Origin: Diphasiastrum complanatum
Lineage: Eukaryota; Streptophyta; Lycopodiopsida; Lycopodiales; Lycopodiaceae
Direction: 5' to 3'
Assembly: GCA_029204225.1 (NCBI GenBank)
Contig: CM055092.1
Location: 74,068,857-74,132,856 of the forward strand
DNA: 64,000 bases
The translations under genes were made by a program, and so were the position numbers. Below the pieces are notes generated by a model. It was given only the letters and a program-made list of their open reading frames with translations. It was not told the origin of the DNA and ran no database searches. Shown here in pieces: positions 34,137-46,399 of this stretch; positions within the stretch are counted from its first letter, which is position 1, and the number at the start of each line of letters is the position of its first letter.

Positions 34137-35383
34137 GACGGTGCTAAACAATCCTAGGAGTGGATTTTTTGTTTGTTTTGTTGTTTGTTTGTATTTTTCT
34201 GTTTTTTGACAGGTTCATCACTCGCCTACTGTGATTTTTTCACTTTCGAGTTTTTCTTGGATCTCTTCTTTAAAACTTCTCCTAGGGCAAATCTAGCTTA
34301 TATGCACCCCTTGGAAACTCATGTGGTTTCATGTTAAAAGGGGGAGAAGTAGGAAGAAGAGAAAGTTATCAGGGAGAAACATCTATCATAGATTCCAGGA
34401 GGAATCTGGTATATGAATAGATGATGGACCTGTTTCCAAAAATCAGAAACAATAGAATATTTTGATATTACAGAAATCCTTTATGGATTATGGTAGATAT
34501 CTTGTTAGAAGGTGTAAGAAAAAAAAAATTAGAAAACACTCTTGTAGTAGAAGAGTTGTTGAGTGCAAGTCCGATTGATTTGTGTCAGAACTAGGGAATT
34601 CTGTTGCAAGATTGTGGTTTGTTGAAACTCGTTCCTTGCTGAAAGCAATCAACTTGATCTTAGTAAGGACTGGAATCCGTGAGTTGATGCAAGGGTTGAA
34701 ACTCACGCAAACAATATATTCTTTGGTGATTATCTTTGGTTGAGATGAACATTCGCCTAACTTCAAAGTATTAAATTTGCTAGAGAACCTTCGCCCAACT
34801 CATTATCGGCCAAATACTAATAAATGTATAGTCGATCAAATTGTCGAAAAGCCAATGATAATGTCCTGATTTGTTGGTGATATTGCTAGATGCACATAAT
34901 ACAATTGCTAGTGAAACCAGCATCCATGAAGCTTGACCTATATCACACTATATAATTGCCAATGAAGTTGCCAAAAAGCTTTTGAAACTGCTAGATTATA
35001 GGGACTTTAGATCCCTAGAAATTGCCAATTCCTAAAAAGCCAGTGAAATTAGTCCTTAGAAAATAAAAAAGCCAATGAAATCGCCAGTGCTGGGAAAAGT
35101 CAGTGAAATTGTTGAAAAGCCAATGAAAGCCAATATTTGAGAAAGATGACAAAGTATAGGAATAAAATCGACATTTTTTTTTGTTTTTTTTTTTTTGTGT
35201 TAATTCCTAGTTGCAAATTGAAATTGGTTTTATGGCAGAAAACAACATAAATTAAACACACACACATATATATAACAAAAAATTATAATAACGTTATGTT
35301 GTCCAAAATGCTCCGCATTCCAAAATGCAAATGTTTGGGTGCATCTATGATATGTACGTGTATATATCTATACATATGTACCT
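34137..35383. other. Decayed gypsy leader and AT-rich DNA
   Basis: No coding domains. From about 34840 to 35140 the words GCCAATGAAA, GCCAGTGAAAT and AAAAAGCCA recur irregularly, a diffuse minisatellite. Nothing else is recognised. Confidence 0.45.
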
Positions 35384-35680
35384 ATGTGTGTGTGTGTGTG
35401 TGTGTGTCATAGAACCCATGGTTCCAAGAACCATGGGTCCCAAGAACCATGGAGTGAACCGTACCACGGTTCATGAACCGTGGTATGGTTTATGTAATTA
35501 ATTAATTAATTTTTTTTTTGCCCTTTTCCCCCCAAAACCCATGGTTAAAAAAATAATAATAATAATAAATCAATAAATCCACGATTCACCATGGTTAATG
35601 GTCCCAAACTTTATGAACCATACAGTTCATTGTACAGTTCCAAGAACCATGGTGAACCATGGACGGTTCACCAATACTAT

Positions 35681-35716
<36 letters not shown>
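35384..35716. mobile_element. (TG)n-bound palindromic element (MITE-like)
   Basis: A (TG)n run, then TCATAGAACCCATGGTTCC, then words CCATGGTTCC, GAACCATGG, ACCACGGTTCATGAACCGTGG, an AT-rich middle, then GTGAACCATGGACGGTTCACC and ACTATGG followed by (TG)n again. The ends share inverted CATAG/CTATG with the (TA)n-bound element at 7.8-10.5 kb, and both fill their arms with repeated self-complementary words. About 270 bp between the TG runs, no ORF. Confidence 0.55.
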
Positions 35717-35718
<2 letters not shown>

Positions 35719-36925
35719 ATTGCAAGCCACGTCCCAAAACACAATCTGGATTGCATTCTGAAGATTAGATTTAGGAATTTTTTCGAACTTTAAATTTTTT
35801 TTTTAAAAAACTTTATGTTATATTTTTTTACTTCTCTTTGAATTTTATTAGGAAAACCATATAAATGGGTGGAGCTATGCCGGCTATTGCCATTTTACTA
35901 CCTACATGCAAGTAATTCTTGCTTTGTTGTTTGCATACTCTATTTCAGTAAACTAATGTTGGCTAGTTTGAGCCTTGCTACTATATCAGAGATTGATTTT
36001 TTCAGGGTTTTTGTGATCTGAAGAACAATGTTCTCCTACAATATCCATTCCTAAAAAAATTGTAAAAGAATGCTAATTCTAGGAAGCACATGATCTTTAG
36101 TGACACCTTGTACCATTCATGAGTGAGGGATTGATTATATTTCATGATGAACTAGCTAGACATGATTTCCAGGTGAGGGGACCATAGTAATTTTAGAACT
36201 TCAACTTTGCACTTCTTTGAAGTTTAACTTTTTGTGAACTACGAAGTTTAAAATGGACACAAGAATCTATGTAATTTGAACCCTTAAGTAAATGGACACA
36301 AGAATCTATGTAATTGTGAAAGTTTAAATAAATGGACACATAATCTAAATAATCTAATTAAGGTGAAAGTATTAAAATTTCAACTTTAAATTAGTGTCTT
36401 TTGTGAACTTTGAATTTTACAAACCATTTAAATGGACAAGGAATCTATGTAACCTCATAGAATCTAATTAATGTGAAAGCTATAAAACTTCAACTTTGAA
36501 GTAATTTTAAAAACTTCCACTTTGAGGTTCTTTGGAGTTTAACTCTTTTGTGAACTTTGAAATTGAAGTTTAAGAAAAAGCTGTAAATGGACAAGGAATC
36601 TATGTATTCTCATAGAATCTAATTGGAATCTATGTAATCTCATAAAAATTAATTAATGCAAAAGTTTTAAAACTTCAACTTTGAAGTCTAAGTCTATGTC
36701 AAATTTAAAGTTTCAAAGAGAATGGAAAATGAAATGGAAAATGAAATACTAACAACTATGAACTTTCAACTTGAAGTTACTTAAGAATATTGTAACATGC
36801 ATTACTTCACGATTAGCCTTTAACTTAAATATTCTCAAAACTTTAAATGCATTGTGAAGTTTGGTTACCCATTAATAATTAATTTTTTCAAAACAAAGGT
36901 TAAAACAATATTAACAATTATAGGT

Positions 36926-36963
<38 letters not shown>

Positions 36964-37417
36964 GATAGAGAGGAGGGTTTGATAAATAAGAGAAAGTTAA
37001 AGGAAGATCTATTTCATAACATGGGGGTCGCAAAAACATAAGAGGAGGGTTTTTATGCAATAACAAAGGAGTTTTTGTTGGTTTTATAACAAAAAGTGGG
37101 GAAGTTTTGTGAGGTGAGGCTTAATACCATAAAAAAAGGCACTTATTAAATAGCAAGGATTAAAAGGAAAAATTGGGTGGGGAGGTTTAAGAAAACAAAT
37201 TGAGGGTTTTTGCCAAAGAAATAAGTGAGGGTTAAAGGGGCAAAAAAGACACAAGAGAGAGGAGAGAAGAGAAAAGAAGTATGGAGAGGATTCATGATGG
37301 TAACAAGGAGGTATGGGCAAAAATGAGGTGGGAGGGCCATAAAGTGAGGAAAAGTGGTGTGTGCCTGCAATCCAATATTGGCCGATCCAAATCGCCCGTC
37401 AACGACGGGCTTTCGAT
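35717..37417. repeat. AT-rich DNA with ~155-bp diverged repeats and a GA run
   Basis: AAATGGACAAGGAATCTATG, TTTGTGAACTTTGAA, and AAAACTTCAACTTTGAAGT recur two or three times between 36190 and 36690 at about 150-160 bp spacing. A (GA)n-rich run lies at about 36930-36972. No gene is recognised. Confidence 0.6.
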
Positions 37418-37580
37418 GTTGCATTCGACGGGTTACATCCGACGAGCTGCATCTGACGTTGCATCCAACGAGTTGCATCCTACGAGTTGCATCCGACGAG
37501 TTGCATTTGACGACTTACATCCGATGTTGCATCTGACGAGTTGCATCCAATGTCTAGAACCGACAAATTGCATCCGACAA
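37418..37580. repeat. 14-bp minisatellite (GTTGCATCCGACGA)
   Basis: About ten units of GTTGCATCCRACGA with 12-14-bp length variants. The open frame across it is an array translation. Confidence 0.9.
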
Positions 37581-37584
37581 GTTA

Positions 37585-37784
37585 ATCACTTACCACAAAC
37601 ATTCGGCTGATCACTTACCTCAAACATTCGACTGATCACTTATCATAGATATCCGACTGATCACTTATCACAGATATCCGACTGATCACTTACCACAGAC
37701 ATTCGGCTGATCACGGACCTCAAACATTCGACTGACCACTTACCACAAATATTCAACTAATAACTTACCTCAAACATTCGACTA
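37585..37784. repeat. 25-bp minisatellite, eight units
   Basis: ATCACTTACCACAAACATTCG plus GCTG or ACTG repeats exactly every 25 bp from 37585, with substitutions (ATAGATATCCG variants) and a partial ninth unit. Confidence 0.95.
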
Positions 37785-38519
37785 AACACTTAAATCACAC
37801 ACACCATCGGACACAAATCATACACACAAATCCACACACATGGATATACACACACACTCATACACACAAATCCATACACACACCCACATCATCGGCCGCC
37901 CATCGACGGACACACTATACTAGACTACCCACACGCATGCACAAATATACGCACTCTCACGAATACACACACATACATAAGCACAGGCACTCACGCACAT
38001 ACACACACATACATAAACACATGCACTCACATACATATACACACATACATCGGTCACCCGTCAACGACTATTGGCTTTCCTCCTAAACCATCGGCCACCA
38101 TCCAAATCATCGACCGTCACCTAAGATCGCCGGCCGCCCATCAATGACTGGGCATACATACTGAAAATGTCACCCATTTGCAAAAGGAAAAGCACTTTTT
38201 GTGGATATGAACACATACACACTCATACACATGCACACATACAAAACACACACATGCACATACATACACACACACGTGCACACACATGCACACCTAAAAA
38301 CACACACCCGCACACATGTCAAGGTGTTGAAGCTTCATGTCGATGCATGTCGAAACCATCCAAAACACCACCCCCCCAAATGACTGGCCGACAAAATTTT
38401 GGCCGCTTCTAATTATGTCCGCTTTCAATCATCAATCGCCCGCTCTGAGCATCATCCACATGTCTCAACCACAAGCCGCCACCTAGATCGTCGACCGTCC
38501 ATTGCCCGTCATTGACATG
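37785..38519. repeat. CA-rich simple sequence with ATCGGCCG-type words
   Basis: ACACAC-dominated DNA (37800-38310) interspersed with CATCGGCCGCCCATCGAC, CACCCGTCAACGAC and ATCGACCGTC words. Open frames of His/Thr are artefacts. Confidence 0.85.
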
Positions 38520-39296
38520 CACAAGCAACTAATATATATATATATTTTATTTATTTATTTACTTTATTATCTAGTTTCACGACCAAAGAAACAATTTGAA
38601 TTTATTCTAAACAGTTTGAATCATGATTTTTTGTGACTCTTTTCCCAAGCTCCTGTTATTCAAATATTGTGTAAAAGAATATATTTTTAGTCACTTCAAC
38701 CATTTACAAATGGTCCAAAGCATTACTCGTAAGTTGCAGACACCAACCAACGCATATGAGACGTTATGTTTTTGAAAAACAAAGCAAACCTTGAAACTTC
38801 TCTTTACCAGAATTTGTCCTTAAAATATTACTTTATTGAGCCTGCTTAAGCAACAAGGAACTGAGAAAAGGTAAACAACAAGGTAGGAAATGTTCCTTTC
38901 CCCCCCCCCACCCCAATTGGTAAGCAAAAGAATAGTGGCAACAGGGTCAAGAGGATAAAAGGAGGATATTGTTGCCACCTTCAGAGTCCAGACTATCAAT
39001 GATAATGAACTTTTGTGTGCTCAATCTTACACCCAAACTCTTATGTTTGTATCCCATCATGATTTAAAGCTGACGTGTGATCACTTGGAGCAGCATCCAA
39101 CAAAAAGCATTTAGGAAATATGAGTAGAAAATTGGCACCATTCATCTCAATGATTTCTAGTGCATTATACAGGTTTTCTTCAAATAATCTTAAGTTTGAA
39201 AGAGTGCACACATAAGGAAATCGATTTGTTGGCAGTGCAAAGGCAATTTAAGGCCAAATGTCACATACATGCTTATTGGATGTTTTTCCCATGATA
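38520..39296. other. Downstream flank of the 159-aa protein gene
   Basis: A short (TA)n-rich run at about 38532, then AT-rich unique-looking DNA with a C-run near 38900. It presumably includes the 3' UTR of the minus-strand gene, but no polyadenylation site can be fixed. Confidence 0.4.
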
Positions 39297-39505
39297 TTAT
39301 TCCAATGGCTCAGACTTGGCATCATGTATCACTCCTGTCTGCGAATCTAATTTCATGTTCTTACTGGCTGCCAAGACCTCGGCAATACCTTCCTGATATC
39401 CCCCCACAAACTCTTTCAATGCATCACGATATGCTGTTGCTCTTGACACATAGAGTCGTTGAAGTGCAGGCTTAAGACTCTCTGCTCCGCCCCTTGCAGC
39501 TACAG
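39297..39505 (-). CDS. Conserved-looking plant protein of unknown function, exon 3 (C-terminus)
   Basis: Acceptor CTTTCAG before 39505. With the G carried from exon 2 it reads AVAARGGAESLKPALQRLYV, then SRATAYRDALKEFVGGYQEG, and ends KSEPLE with TAA at 39297. The helix-like AVAARGG...LQR and YRDAL..F..GYQEG segments look conserved, and I recall similar small uncharacterised land-plant proteins, but I cannot name the family. Exons 1-3 total 480 nt, 159 codons plus stop, with all junctions in phase. Confidence 0.78.
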
Positions 39506-39671
39506 CTGAAAGCTTAAATATTTCAGGTAAAACACCAAGCAATATGCAACAATTGCAACTTCTAAGAAAGTTCCAGAAAAGTTGAATGATAACACCAGGG
39601 AAAACTTTCAAAAGGTTAATAAGCCTTAAGAAAATAGCAGAATTCGCGCAATTCTCTAGCCAAATTCTTAC

Positions 39672-39798
39672 CCAAATCCTCTAGCATTGAAGGCTCATTT
39701 GTTTTGTTCTGGTTCTCCTTGAGCTCTTGCTCATTGTCATCGTCATCGAACCGACCACTCCAACTTTGCACATAAAGCTTAGTTGCTGTTTTCCAGAC
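39672..39798 (-). CDS. Conserved-looking plant protein of unknown function, exon 2
   Basis: A 127-nt exon between acceptor TTTAG and donor GTAAGA. Reads VWKTATKLYVQSWSGRF, then an acidic/polar linker (DDDDNEQELKENQNK) ending SMLEDL. It starts in phase 0 after exon 1 and leaves one base for exon 3. Canonical splice sites on both sides and exact phase argue for a live gene, in contrast with the surrounding decay. Confidence 0.78.
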
Positions 39799-39988
39799 CT
39801 AAACATGGGCACGAGCTGTCCTTTACAAAGACGTTCACATGACAAATTTTGTGCAATTTAGCAGTCAAAAATACAATTCTTATGTAGTACCAACAAAAAA
39901 TGTCATAAAGAAATCACTTGCCATTCAAATTACTGTCAATCTGCAATCTAAAGAGCGGAGTAGCAAAGTATATAAAGCATGTATTAAC

Positions 39989-40132
39989 CTGTAAATGCTC
40001 CCAGATTGTCAGCTTTCGAGGTTTTGGTTTTGAAGACGGCGGATCTGGAAGCGATGATGGGAAAGCTATTTCACGTAGATCATTTCGAACATAGTTTTTT
40101 ATCCTTCTCCAAATGACTGGTATCTTCCTCAT
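39989..40132 (-). CDS. Conserved-looking plant protein of unknown function, exon 1 (N-terminus)
   Basis: ATG at 40132; 48 codons to donor GTTAAT. Reads MRKIPVIWRRIKNYVRNDLR, then EIAFPSSLPDPPSSKPKPRK and LTIWEHLQ. The basic amphipathic start followed by a Pro-rich hinge could be a mitochondrial or other targeting region, but this is a guess. An out-of-frame upstream ATG lies 6 nt before the start (ATGTACTATGAGG). The intron to exon 2 is 190 nt. Confidence 0.75.
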
Positions 40133-42310
40133 AGTACATCAATCCCTTTTTCTTTTGCCACCGCTATTCACAATGCATTGATATACAGAGTATAAGGCCC
40201 ACTTAGAATGAAAAAGTGACATTTTCATCATCCTGTAACATGCCAGCACATCAAGTTTGAAAGTAAATACTAATGTAAAACATGCAATTTACACACTATC
40301 ACCATTCTTTTAAGCCTAAACCTCATTTCAGACACAGCATCCTACAACCATAGCTCAAGTTGATACTGAATTTTTTCTACAAGTATGAACTAAGCTGCAC
40401 CTCAGATACCATTCAGAACTAAGTGGACCAAGGAGCTGTGAACTTATTGTGATCCACAGCATATTTCTTTCTATGAACTTCGAGGTCCTGATGATCTACA
40501 TAATCAATCCTTCTCGATATCCATACTTTTCTCTTATTGTGAGCCTCATAGAACTCCATATCCCATAGTTCCACAGTTTAGATTCGTCATCCATCACAGT
40601 AAAATTCTAATCTATCCTGATTTCAACTATTCCACGATATAGATCTAAAAAAAAAGGCAACATGTTCACTGGAGTTATACCAAAGGCCTTCAAACAGTCA
40701 TGAACCTGCACTATGGCCTTGTATCAAGGCGTCTTATTCTATAATATTTTATTATCTTGCAAATGACCCAAATGTGTATATGGAATATTGACTACATTCA
40801 TGTATAGAACTGTCTATCATTTGTCAATTTAAAAACCACACATTGCCTTGAAATTGGAACAGATCAGATCGTACCTCTCAAACGTTGTTAAGCAAGACAC
40901 TGAAATCTGTCCCATTGTGCATTCTAAAACTTGTAAAAATGTTCTTCAAGGGCATGGACATTTTTTACTAGTAACTAGAAAACATGCCGAGAGTCCTTGC
41001 CCATCCATACTACCAGTGTCTCTCCCTGCTACAATCATGCAAGTGTTATCTTATATTTTTGCCAAAGCTTTTCCTCAATCAAGATAAGTCTCTCCCCTAA
41101 ACTCTTGTGGTACACTAACTCTATTTGATTGACTTCATTGTCCCACTAGGGAACTTTTCTCATACACAACTCAAAGGCATCTTTGGATTGACTATGCTTT
41201 ATTATTGACAAATATAGCCATTCAATGTTGTAGCAAATCACAATTTCAATATTCTGATTTTTTTTGGGGGATAAAAAAAAGCTCCCATATCATTTATCAT
41301 TTCAGGTTCTCTATCTCCAGTAGGGCCCAAGGGAAGAAAAGAGTCACTCGTATCACTTGCTTTTTCTCCAAATAATGCATACGAGCCTCAGATTTAAAGG
41401 CCACTCTTATTCCTTATAGACATCGTGACAGGAGACAGATGACTCTACCTTTTCCCAGACTTGTTTGACGGTCACAAGCTTCGCATTCCTCCAGGCACAC
41501 ATGGGTCACCTCTACCATAGTTTCAATGGCTACAATAGCAAACATCATGTCTGTTTTTAAAGTTCTAGTCTAATTTATTTATGCTACTTTCTAAGAATCA
41601 GTTAGAATAGTAGTTTGATTGGGTGTTAATTTATTCAGGACAGTAGTAATATTTTTGGTTAGAATTTAATAAATCTTTGTCATTTGCTATCTTTTTAGCT
41701 GACAGATTGATTTTGGCTTGCGTTAAGGGAACATTTTAGGCTACTTTTGTTCCACACAATTTAAATGTGCTTTTAGTCTCAAGCATCTTAGGGTACTTTA
41801 TGGACATTAATAATGACTTATTTCTTGCTTTCATTATTGCTATTTTTGGTCCCCAAACCCTAAAATGTAATGCTAATCATTAAATTAGCCCTAACTCTAA
41901 AACTTATACCTGCATTAAAAAAATTAACCTCGAGAGACGGCCGCCAAAAGATACAAATATCAAGAGAAAACCTTAATAGAAACTTATGACCAAAGCAAAA
42001 TAAATATTTGATGGAGATTTAAAAGCTCTAACCGTCATGTGGACTTTCAACCATATTTCTTCCTCAAGACAGATAAACACGTCACAGATTTAATCAAAGG
42101 CTATCCATCTTCAGAGAGAACAAACCGACCAACAGGTAATGGATAGCGTTCTATATTTCATTATTATATGGTAATTCGAAAGAAATCCATGCTAACGATT
42201 TAATGCAGTGACAATGTATAGGGCACTTTATGACTAATTTCATACCAAAACTTTGACTACAAATGCATCGGTCAAAAGAAAAAGGAACTGCACGAATTGA
42301 ACCAATGTCT
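40133..42310. other. Upstream region of the 159-aa protein gene, no other gene
   Basis: No long open frame, LTR or array. It may hold a 5' UTR intron of the minus-strand gene, because a GA-rich leader-like block (CT on the plus strand) lies at 42.6-42.85 kb. Otherwise AT-rich unique-looking DNA. Confidence 0.4.
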
Positions 42311-42313
42311 CTT

Positions 42314-42344
<31 letters not shown>

Positions 42345-42628
42345 AACAATTTTCACCATAATATGTGTCCTCAATGAAGTATTCTTAATTCTGATCTTAC
42401 CTGGTTGGTAGCTCCACACTGTGCTTAAAACTTTTTCAACTCCGATGAATGACGTATTTCGGCAGTGAACCGTCCAACATAGATGATAACATGCATTTTC
42501 CTCCCAAGCCGATGGGTAGAACAATCGAGCAGCTAAAAACCAAATCGTAGGATAGAACAAGAACAAAAGCTTTGTCACCAACTTGCTGATAACAACAAAG
42601 CATCGATCAATCTGATGTCTGATCAATG

Positions 42629-42671
<43 letters not shown>

Positions 42672-42751
42672 AACACCTCGCTTTATGGCTATTTTTTGTC
42701 ATAACCCTAAAACACCCTAACCCTAAAAAACCCTAGGATTAAAAAAACCAA

Positions 42752-42834
<83 letters not shown>

Positions 42835-42890
42835 AACACACCTATCTCTCAAAAACACACACACACCCACACAAACACACACATTTTTAC
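42311..42890. repeat. CT/CA microsatellite cluster with telomere-like CCCTAA tract
   Basis: (CT)n then (CA)n at 42311-42345; (CT)n at 42632-42669; then AACCCTAAAACACCCTAACC and CCCTAAAAAACCCTAGG at about 42703-42737; then (CT)n at 42757-42818 and CA-rich sequence to 42890. On the minus strand this gives GA tracts flanking AGGGTTT-type telo-box motifs, a pairing seen in some plant promoters. It could equally be a small interstitial telomeric relic. Confidence 0.75.
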
Positions 42891-44465
42891 TCTATTGAAT
42901 GTCCGTAGGAGTCTTTTTTTTTTCATGTAAAGATACTGAAGGTTTGAAATAACATTCATCATAACCACAGATCAATGCAACCTCAAGCATGTCATTTACA
43001 ATAATACATTGTCACAGGAAGACCCAGAAAAAGTCTCCTATACGACTTACAAATATGAACCATTGAAGAAAAGTTGCTAGCAGTAATCCCAAGACGCGAT
43101 ATGTCTGCTACAGACTTTAGAATGGCATTACAGATTTTTTTTAGGAAAAACGAGCTGAAAGAATCACGCTTCACATAAATTAGAGCACTTCGTGTGTCTA
43201 CGCTTAATCTCGTGGCAGCATTGTGTTTTCTTATGTTATTTTAATATAGACTTAATCCACCAAGCATAACGCAGATCGTAGATCACTCCAATACTCAAAT
43301 CTCAAAAATGTCTGTGGAATGCCATAAGCTTTGATACCATAACAGATGATGACTCCACTATTTACTCTTTCCAAGCAGAATAAAGATAATGTCACAAATA
43401 ATTCATCAAATGTACAAACCTACTCATGTCAGAGCTTTTCATTGGTCCACGTGTGATTAGAGTTTTGACCAACGAGGTGTGTTTGATAGACAGGTGTACT
43501 TCAATTTATCCCATAAAACTAATATCATCTTGATTGAAACACTATATATCCCATGAGTGTTTTGGAATTCTGCAAAGCGTGACCTTCAAGATGACAAGCG
43601 TGACAAGTTAGGGTTTCTCTAAGATTAAGGTTAGGGGAGGAGAAAAAGCGATAATAGACACTGAGATTGTTATTCTAACAATTTTCACATTCGTCTTACA
43701 TACCCATGAGGTGTATTGTTTGATTGTCTTGCTCTTGTGAGGGCATAGATCAAAGAGTGTTGAGCTTTTGGATTCTTTAACTAGTCCATTTCAATTATAG
43801 ATTGGTCATCTAAGCTACTGGCACTACTTGTCAGCATTCCAACAAATAACAACATTTGGTGGTGTTCATTGGATATAATATTCACCATACATACTTGATA
43901 CAAGCCATTCACGTGCTTTTTTGGATCTTTTGCTATGATTGTCCCATATGTAGGTGTTGCGCAAGCATCTCAAAGGGAGCCAGGAACCACGACTTAACTT
44001 CTTGGCTTTCAACTTTTGCCGTCCGAACCCACTTGACATACAAGCAGCCAACTCGCCAACAACGATTAGACTTAACCAACTTGAAGTTCGGAAACCAACA
44101 TTGAGATCCAACCTGGCGCCATGCCAGATCGGGGCTCTCGATGTGGGTGACTTCCCTCCAAGAGAGTCGCCCGACATACATCAAACTTAACTAACTCGAA
44201 GCTTCGTTACGAACATGTAACATCCATTCCAAGCAAGTCGTTTGTCTTACATCAGACTTAACCAACTCAAATCTTCGTCACAAGCGCTGGAAGCCAACCT
44301 AGTGTCATGTCAGACTGGACAGCCATAAATAGGTAACTTCCACCCAAGCAAGCAATCCAACTCACCCGAAAGTTTATAGCTCGTTCCCCAAGAGCTTAAC
44401 CCATTTATGTTCATGCAAGGAACACTCAGAATCACAAGTCGCGACAGATATACAACCAGTTCCTA
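42891..44465. other. Intergenic DNA with a three-fold ~75-115-bp repeat
   Basis: GACTTAACCAACTTGAAG near 44068, AACTTAACTAACTCGAAG near 44185 and GACTTAACCAACTCAAAT near 44257 mark related segments that also share ATCCAACCT- or GCCAACCT-type phrases. A 60-codon minus frame at 42992-43174 is unrecognised. No gene called. Confidence 0.45.
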
Positions 44466-44525
44466 GTGTTACGGCCATATTCAGTTTAGGATACGGAATA
44501 GTCCTAATATGATAGACCATGGCCC
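44466..44525 (+). repeat. LTR-end fragment of the non-coding element family
   Basis: TGTTACGGCCATATTCAG and GGAATAGTCCTAATATG match the 5' terminus of the LTRs at 29.6 and 33.1 kb (TGTTATGGCCATATTCAG, GGAATAGTCCTAATATGG). About 60 bp is preserved, starting exactly at the LTR terminus. It is fused to the tail of the minus-strand copia remnant. Confidence 0.7.
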
Positions 44526-44653
44526 AAAAATGCGAACTGTGCGACGAAACAGTTCAAAAATACAGACTGTGCAAAAACTAGTTAAAATATGTAGCAGTCC
44601 AAAAAATACAAGGAAAAATACTAAGGCTTTAAAAATAGAAACTCAATGTTTCT

Positions 44654-46390
44654 TCAGCTCCCTCTTAAACCGTGTATTTTCCTGATTCCCAAGTTGGCTC
44701 TCTGCCTTTCAAACATTGCCTTGTCCAATGCCTTTGTAAAAATGCCAGCTACCATATGCTTTCTCGGTATAAAGACGACGTCCTTCTCAACCAAATCTCT
44801 GATCAAGTGATACTTGATGGCGATGTGCTTCGTTCTGGAGTGAAACACTAGGTCTTTTGTCAGTGCAAGATCAACGGTTCATCGGTGTTCTGTCCTAGTC
44901 CACCTAGGAACTATCTGAACCAAGTCAGCTCATTGGCCATCTTGGCTGCAGCAACATATTCTATCTCACAAGATGATTGGGTAGTTATTGTTTGCTTTCT
45001 GTTGATCTAGATAATTGTCGCATCGGTTGCTATGGTGCATCCTCCTGAGACGCTTTTACTATCATCTTTCAAGGATGCCCAACTTGCATCACTATAGGAT
45101 TCAATCTTGAATCATGCATCAAGACAATAGCATAGATTGTAGTTCTTTGTGTTCTACAAATATTGCAGGATCATCTTGGCGATCTTCTAGTGCATTGGCC
45201 CTGGATTGATATTGAATTGACTCAATCTGAACACTGCGTAAGAAATGTCTGGTGGCGTATTGTCTGCCAAGTACATCAAAGAACCAATAAGCCTTCTATA
45301 AGGCTTATGCTCCATTGCTTGCCATTCTGTTTCATCTCTAAGACAGTTTTCATTTGTCAGTACTGTGCCAAGAACCATTGGAGTATTTACTCCCTTGCAA
45401 TCCATCATGTCGAAATCATCAATGATCTTCTGAATGTATCTTGATTAGTGTAGATACAATCTCCCAACCTGAAGATCTCCGTCAATCTGTAAACCCAGGT
45501 AGTATTTGGCTTCCCCTAGGTTTGATATTTGGCAGTGCCTCAAAATATCTGCCTTCGCCTGATCAATCAAATTGTCGCTCCGTGACAGGATCAGAGTGTC
45601 ATCTACATAGACACCGACTATGATGATCTCTCTGTTTATGAATTTCACATAAACATTGTAATCAACCATTAAAGGCTGGAAGCCCAAGGATCTTAATGTG
45701 TGATCCTTCTTCTTGTACCACTGCCCATATCTATGTAGCCTTTTGCAACAAGTCGAGCCTTGTATCTTCTGACATTGCCATCCGATCTCAGCATCTTCTT
45801 GTTTACCCATTTGCAGTCAATTTCATTCTTTATAATTGTTCGAGTGTCCATGCTTGAGTATGCTTCATTGATTCGATTTCTTCTGACATGGTTTGTCTCC
45901 AAACTTCGCCCTCAAGACTTTGGATTGCTTTTAGGTATGTCGTTGGCTCCTTGGTGAAACCAAATAATTCGAAGTCTGCGACTACACTCTATCGATGAGT
46001 CTAACGGGAGGTCTTTGAATTCTTGTTGACCTTCACATATGGATCTTTGGTTGCTGAATCGTCCTCTGCGTTTTCTCTTCTAATTCTTTGACGGATTGAT
46101 CTTTTGTCTCCTGTTCTGGAGTTTGCGGTTTGACATTCTGATTCGACGTTTGGCCTTGAACACCTTCTTCAATTGGTAATATCGAGAAGACTTCATGGCT
46201 ATTTGACTCTTTCACTCTTGGAAATGTCGATTTGTCAAACCTCACATCTCTGCTCATCACCACCTTCCTTGAAGTTGGATTGTAGAGTCGATAGATTTGT
46301 GAGCCGTTCAAACATATGACCATGATAGTCTGTACCAGCTTTTCATCCTGTTAGCATATTCTAGGGAATCTCCAAGTGCCGAGCCAAGCT
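44654..46390 (-). pseudogene. Decayed Ty1/copia integrase-RT-RNase H remnant
   Basis: From right to left: the integrase-RT linker (YRLYNPTSRKVVMSRDVRFD near 46300), RT with VYVDDTLILSRSDNLIDQAK at about 45600 and EAKYYLGLQI, the connection YRRLIGSLMYLADNTPPDIS at about 45300, RNase H fragments, and the polyprotein end HIAIKYHLIRDLV with AGIFTKAL near 44700. A purine-rich GAGGGAGC and the start of a 3' LTR follow at 44.64 kb. There are many stops and frameshifts. Its upstream part is cut off by the gypsy element at 46400. Confidence 0.88.
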
Positions 46391-46399
46391 GAAGACACG

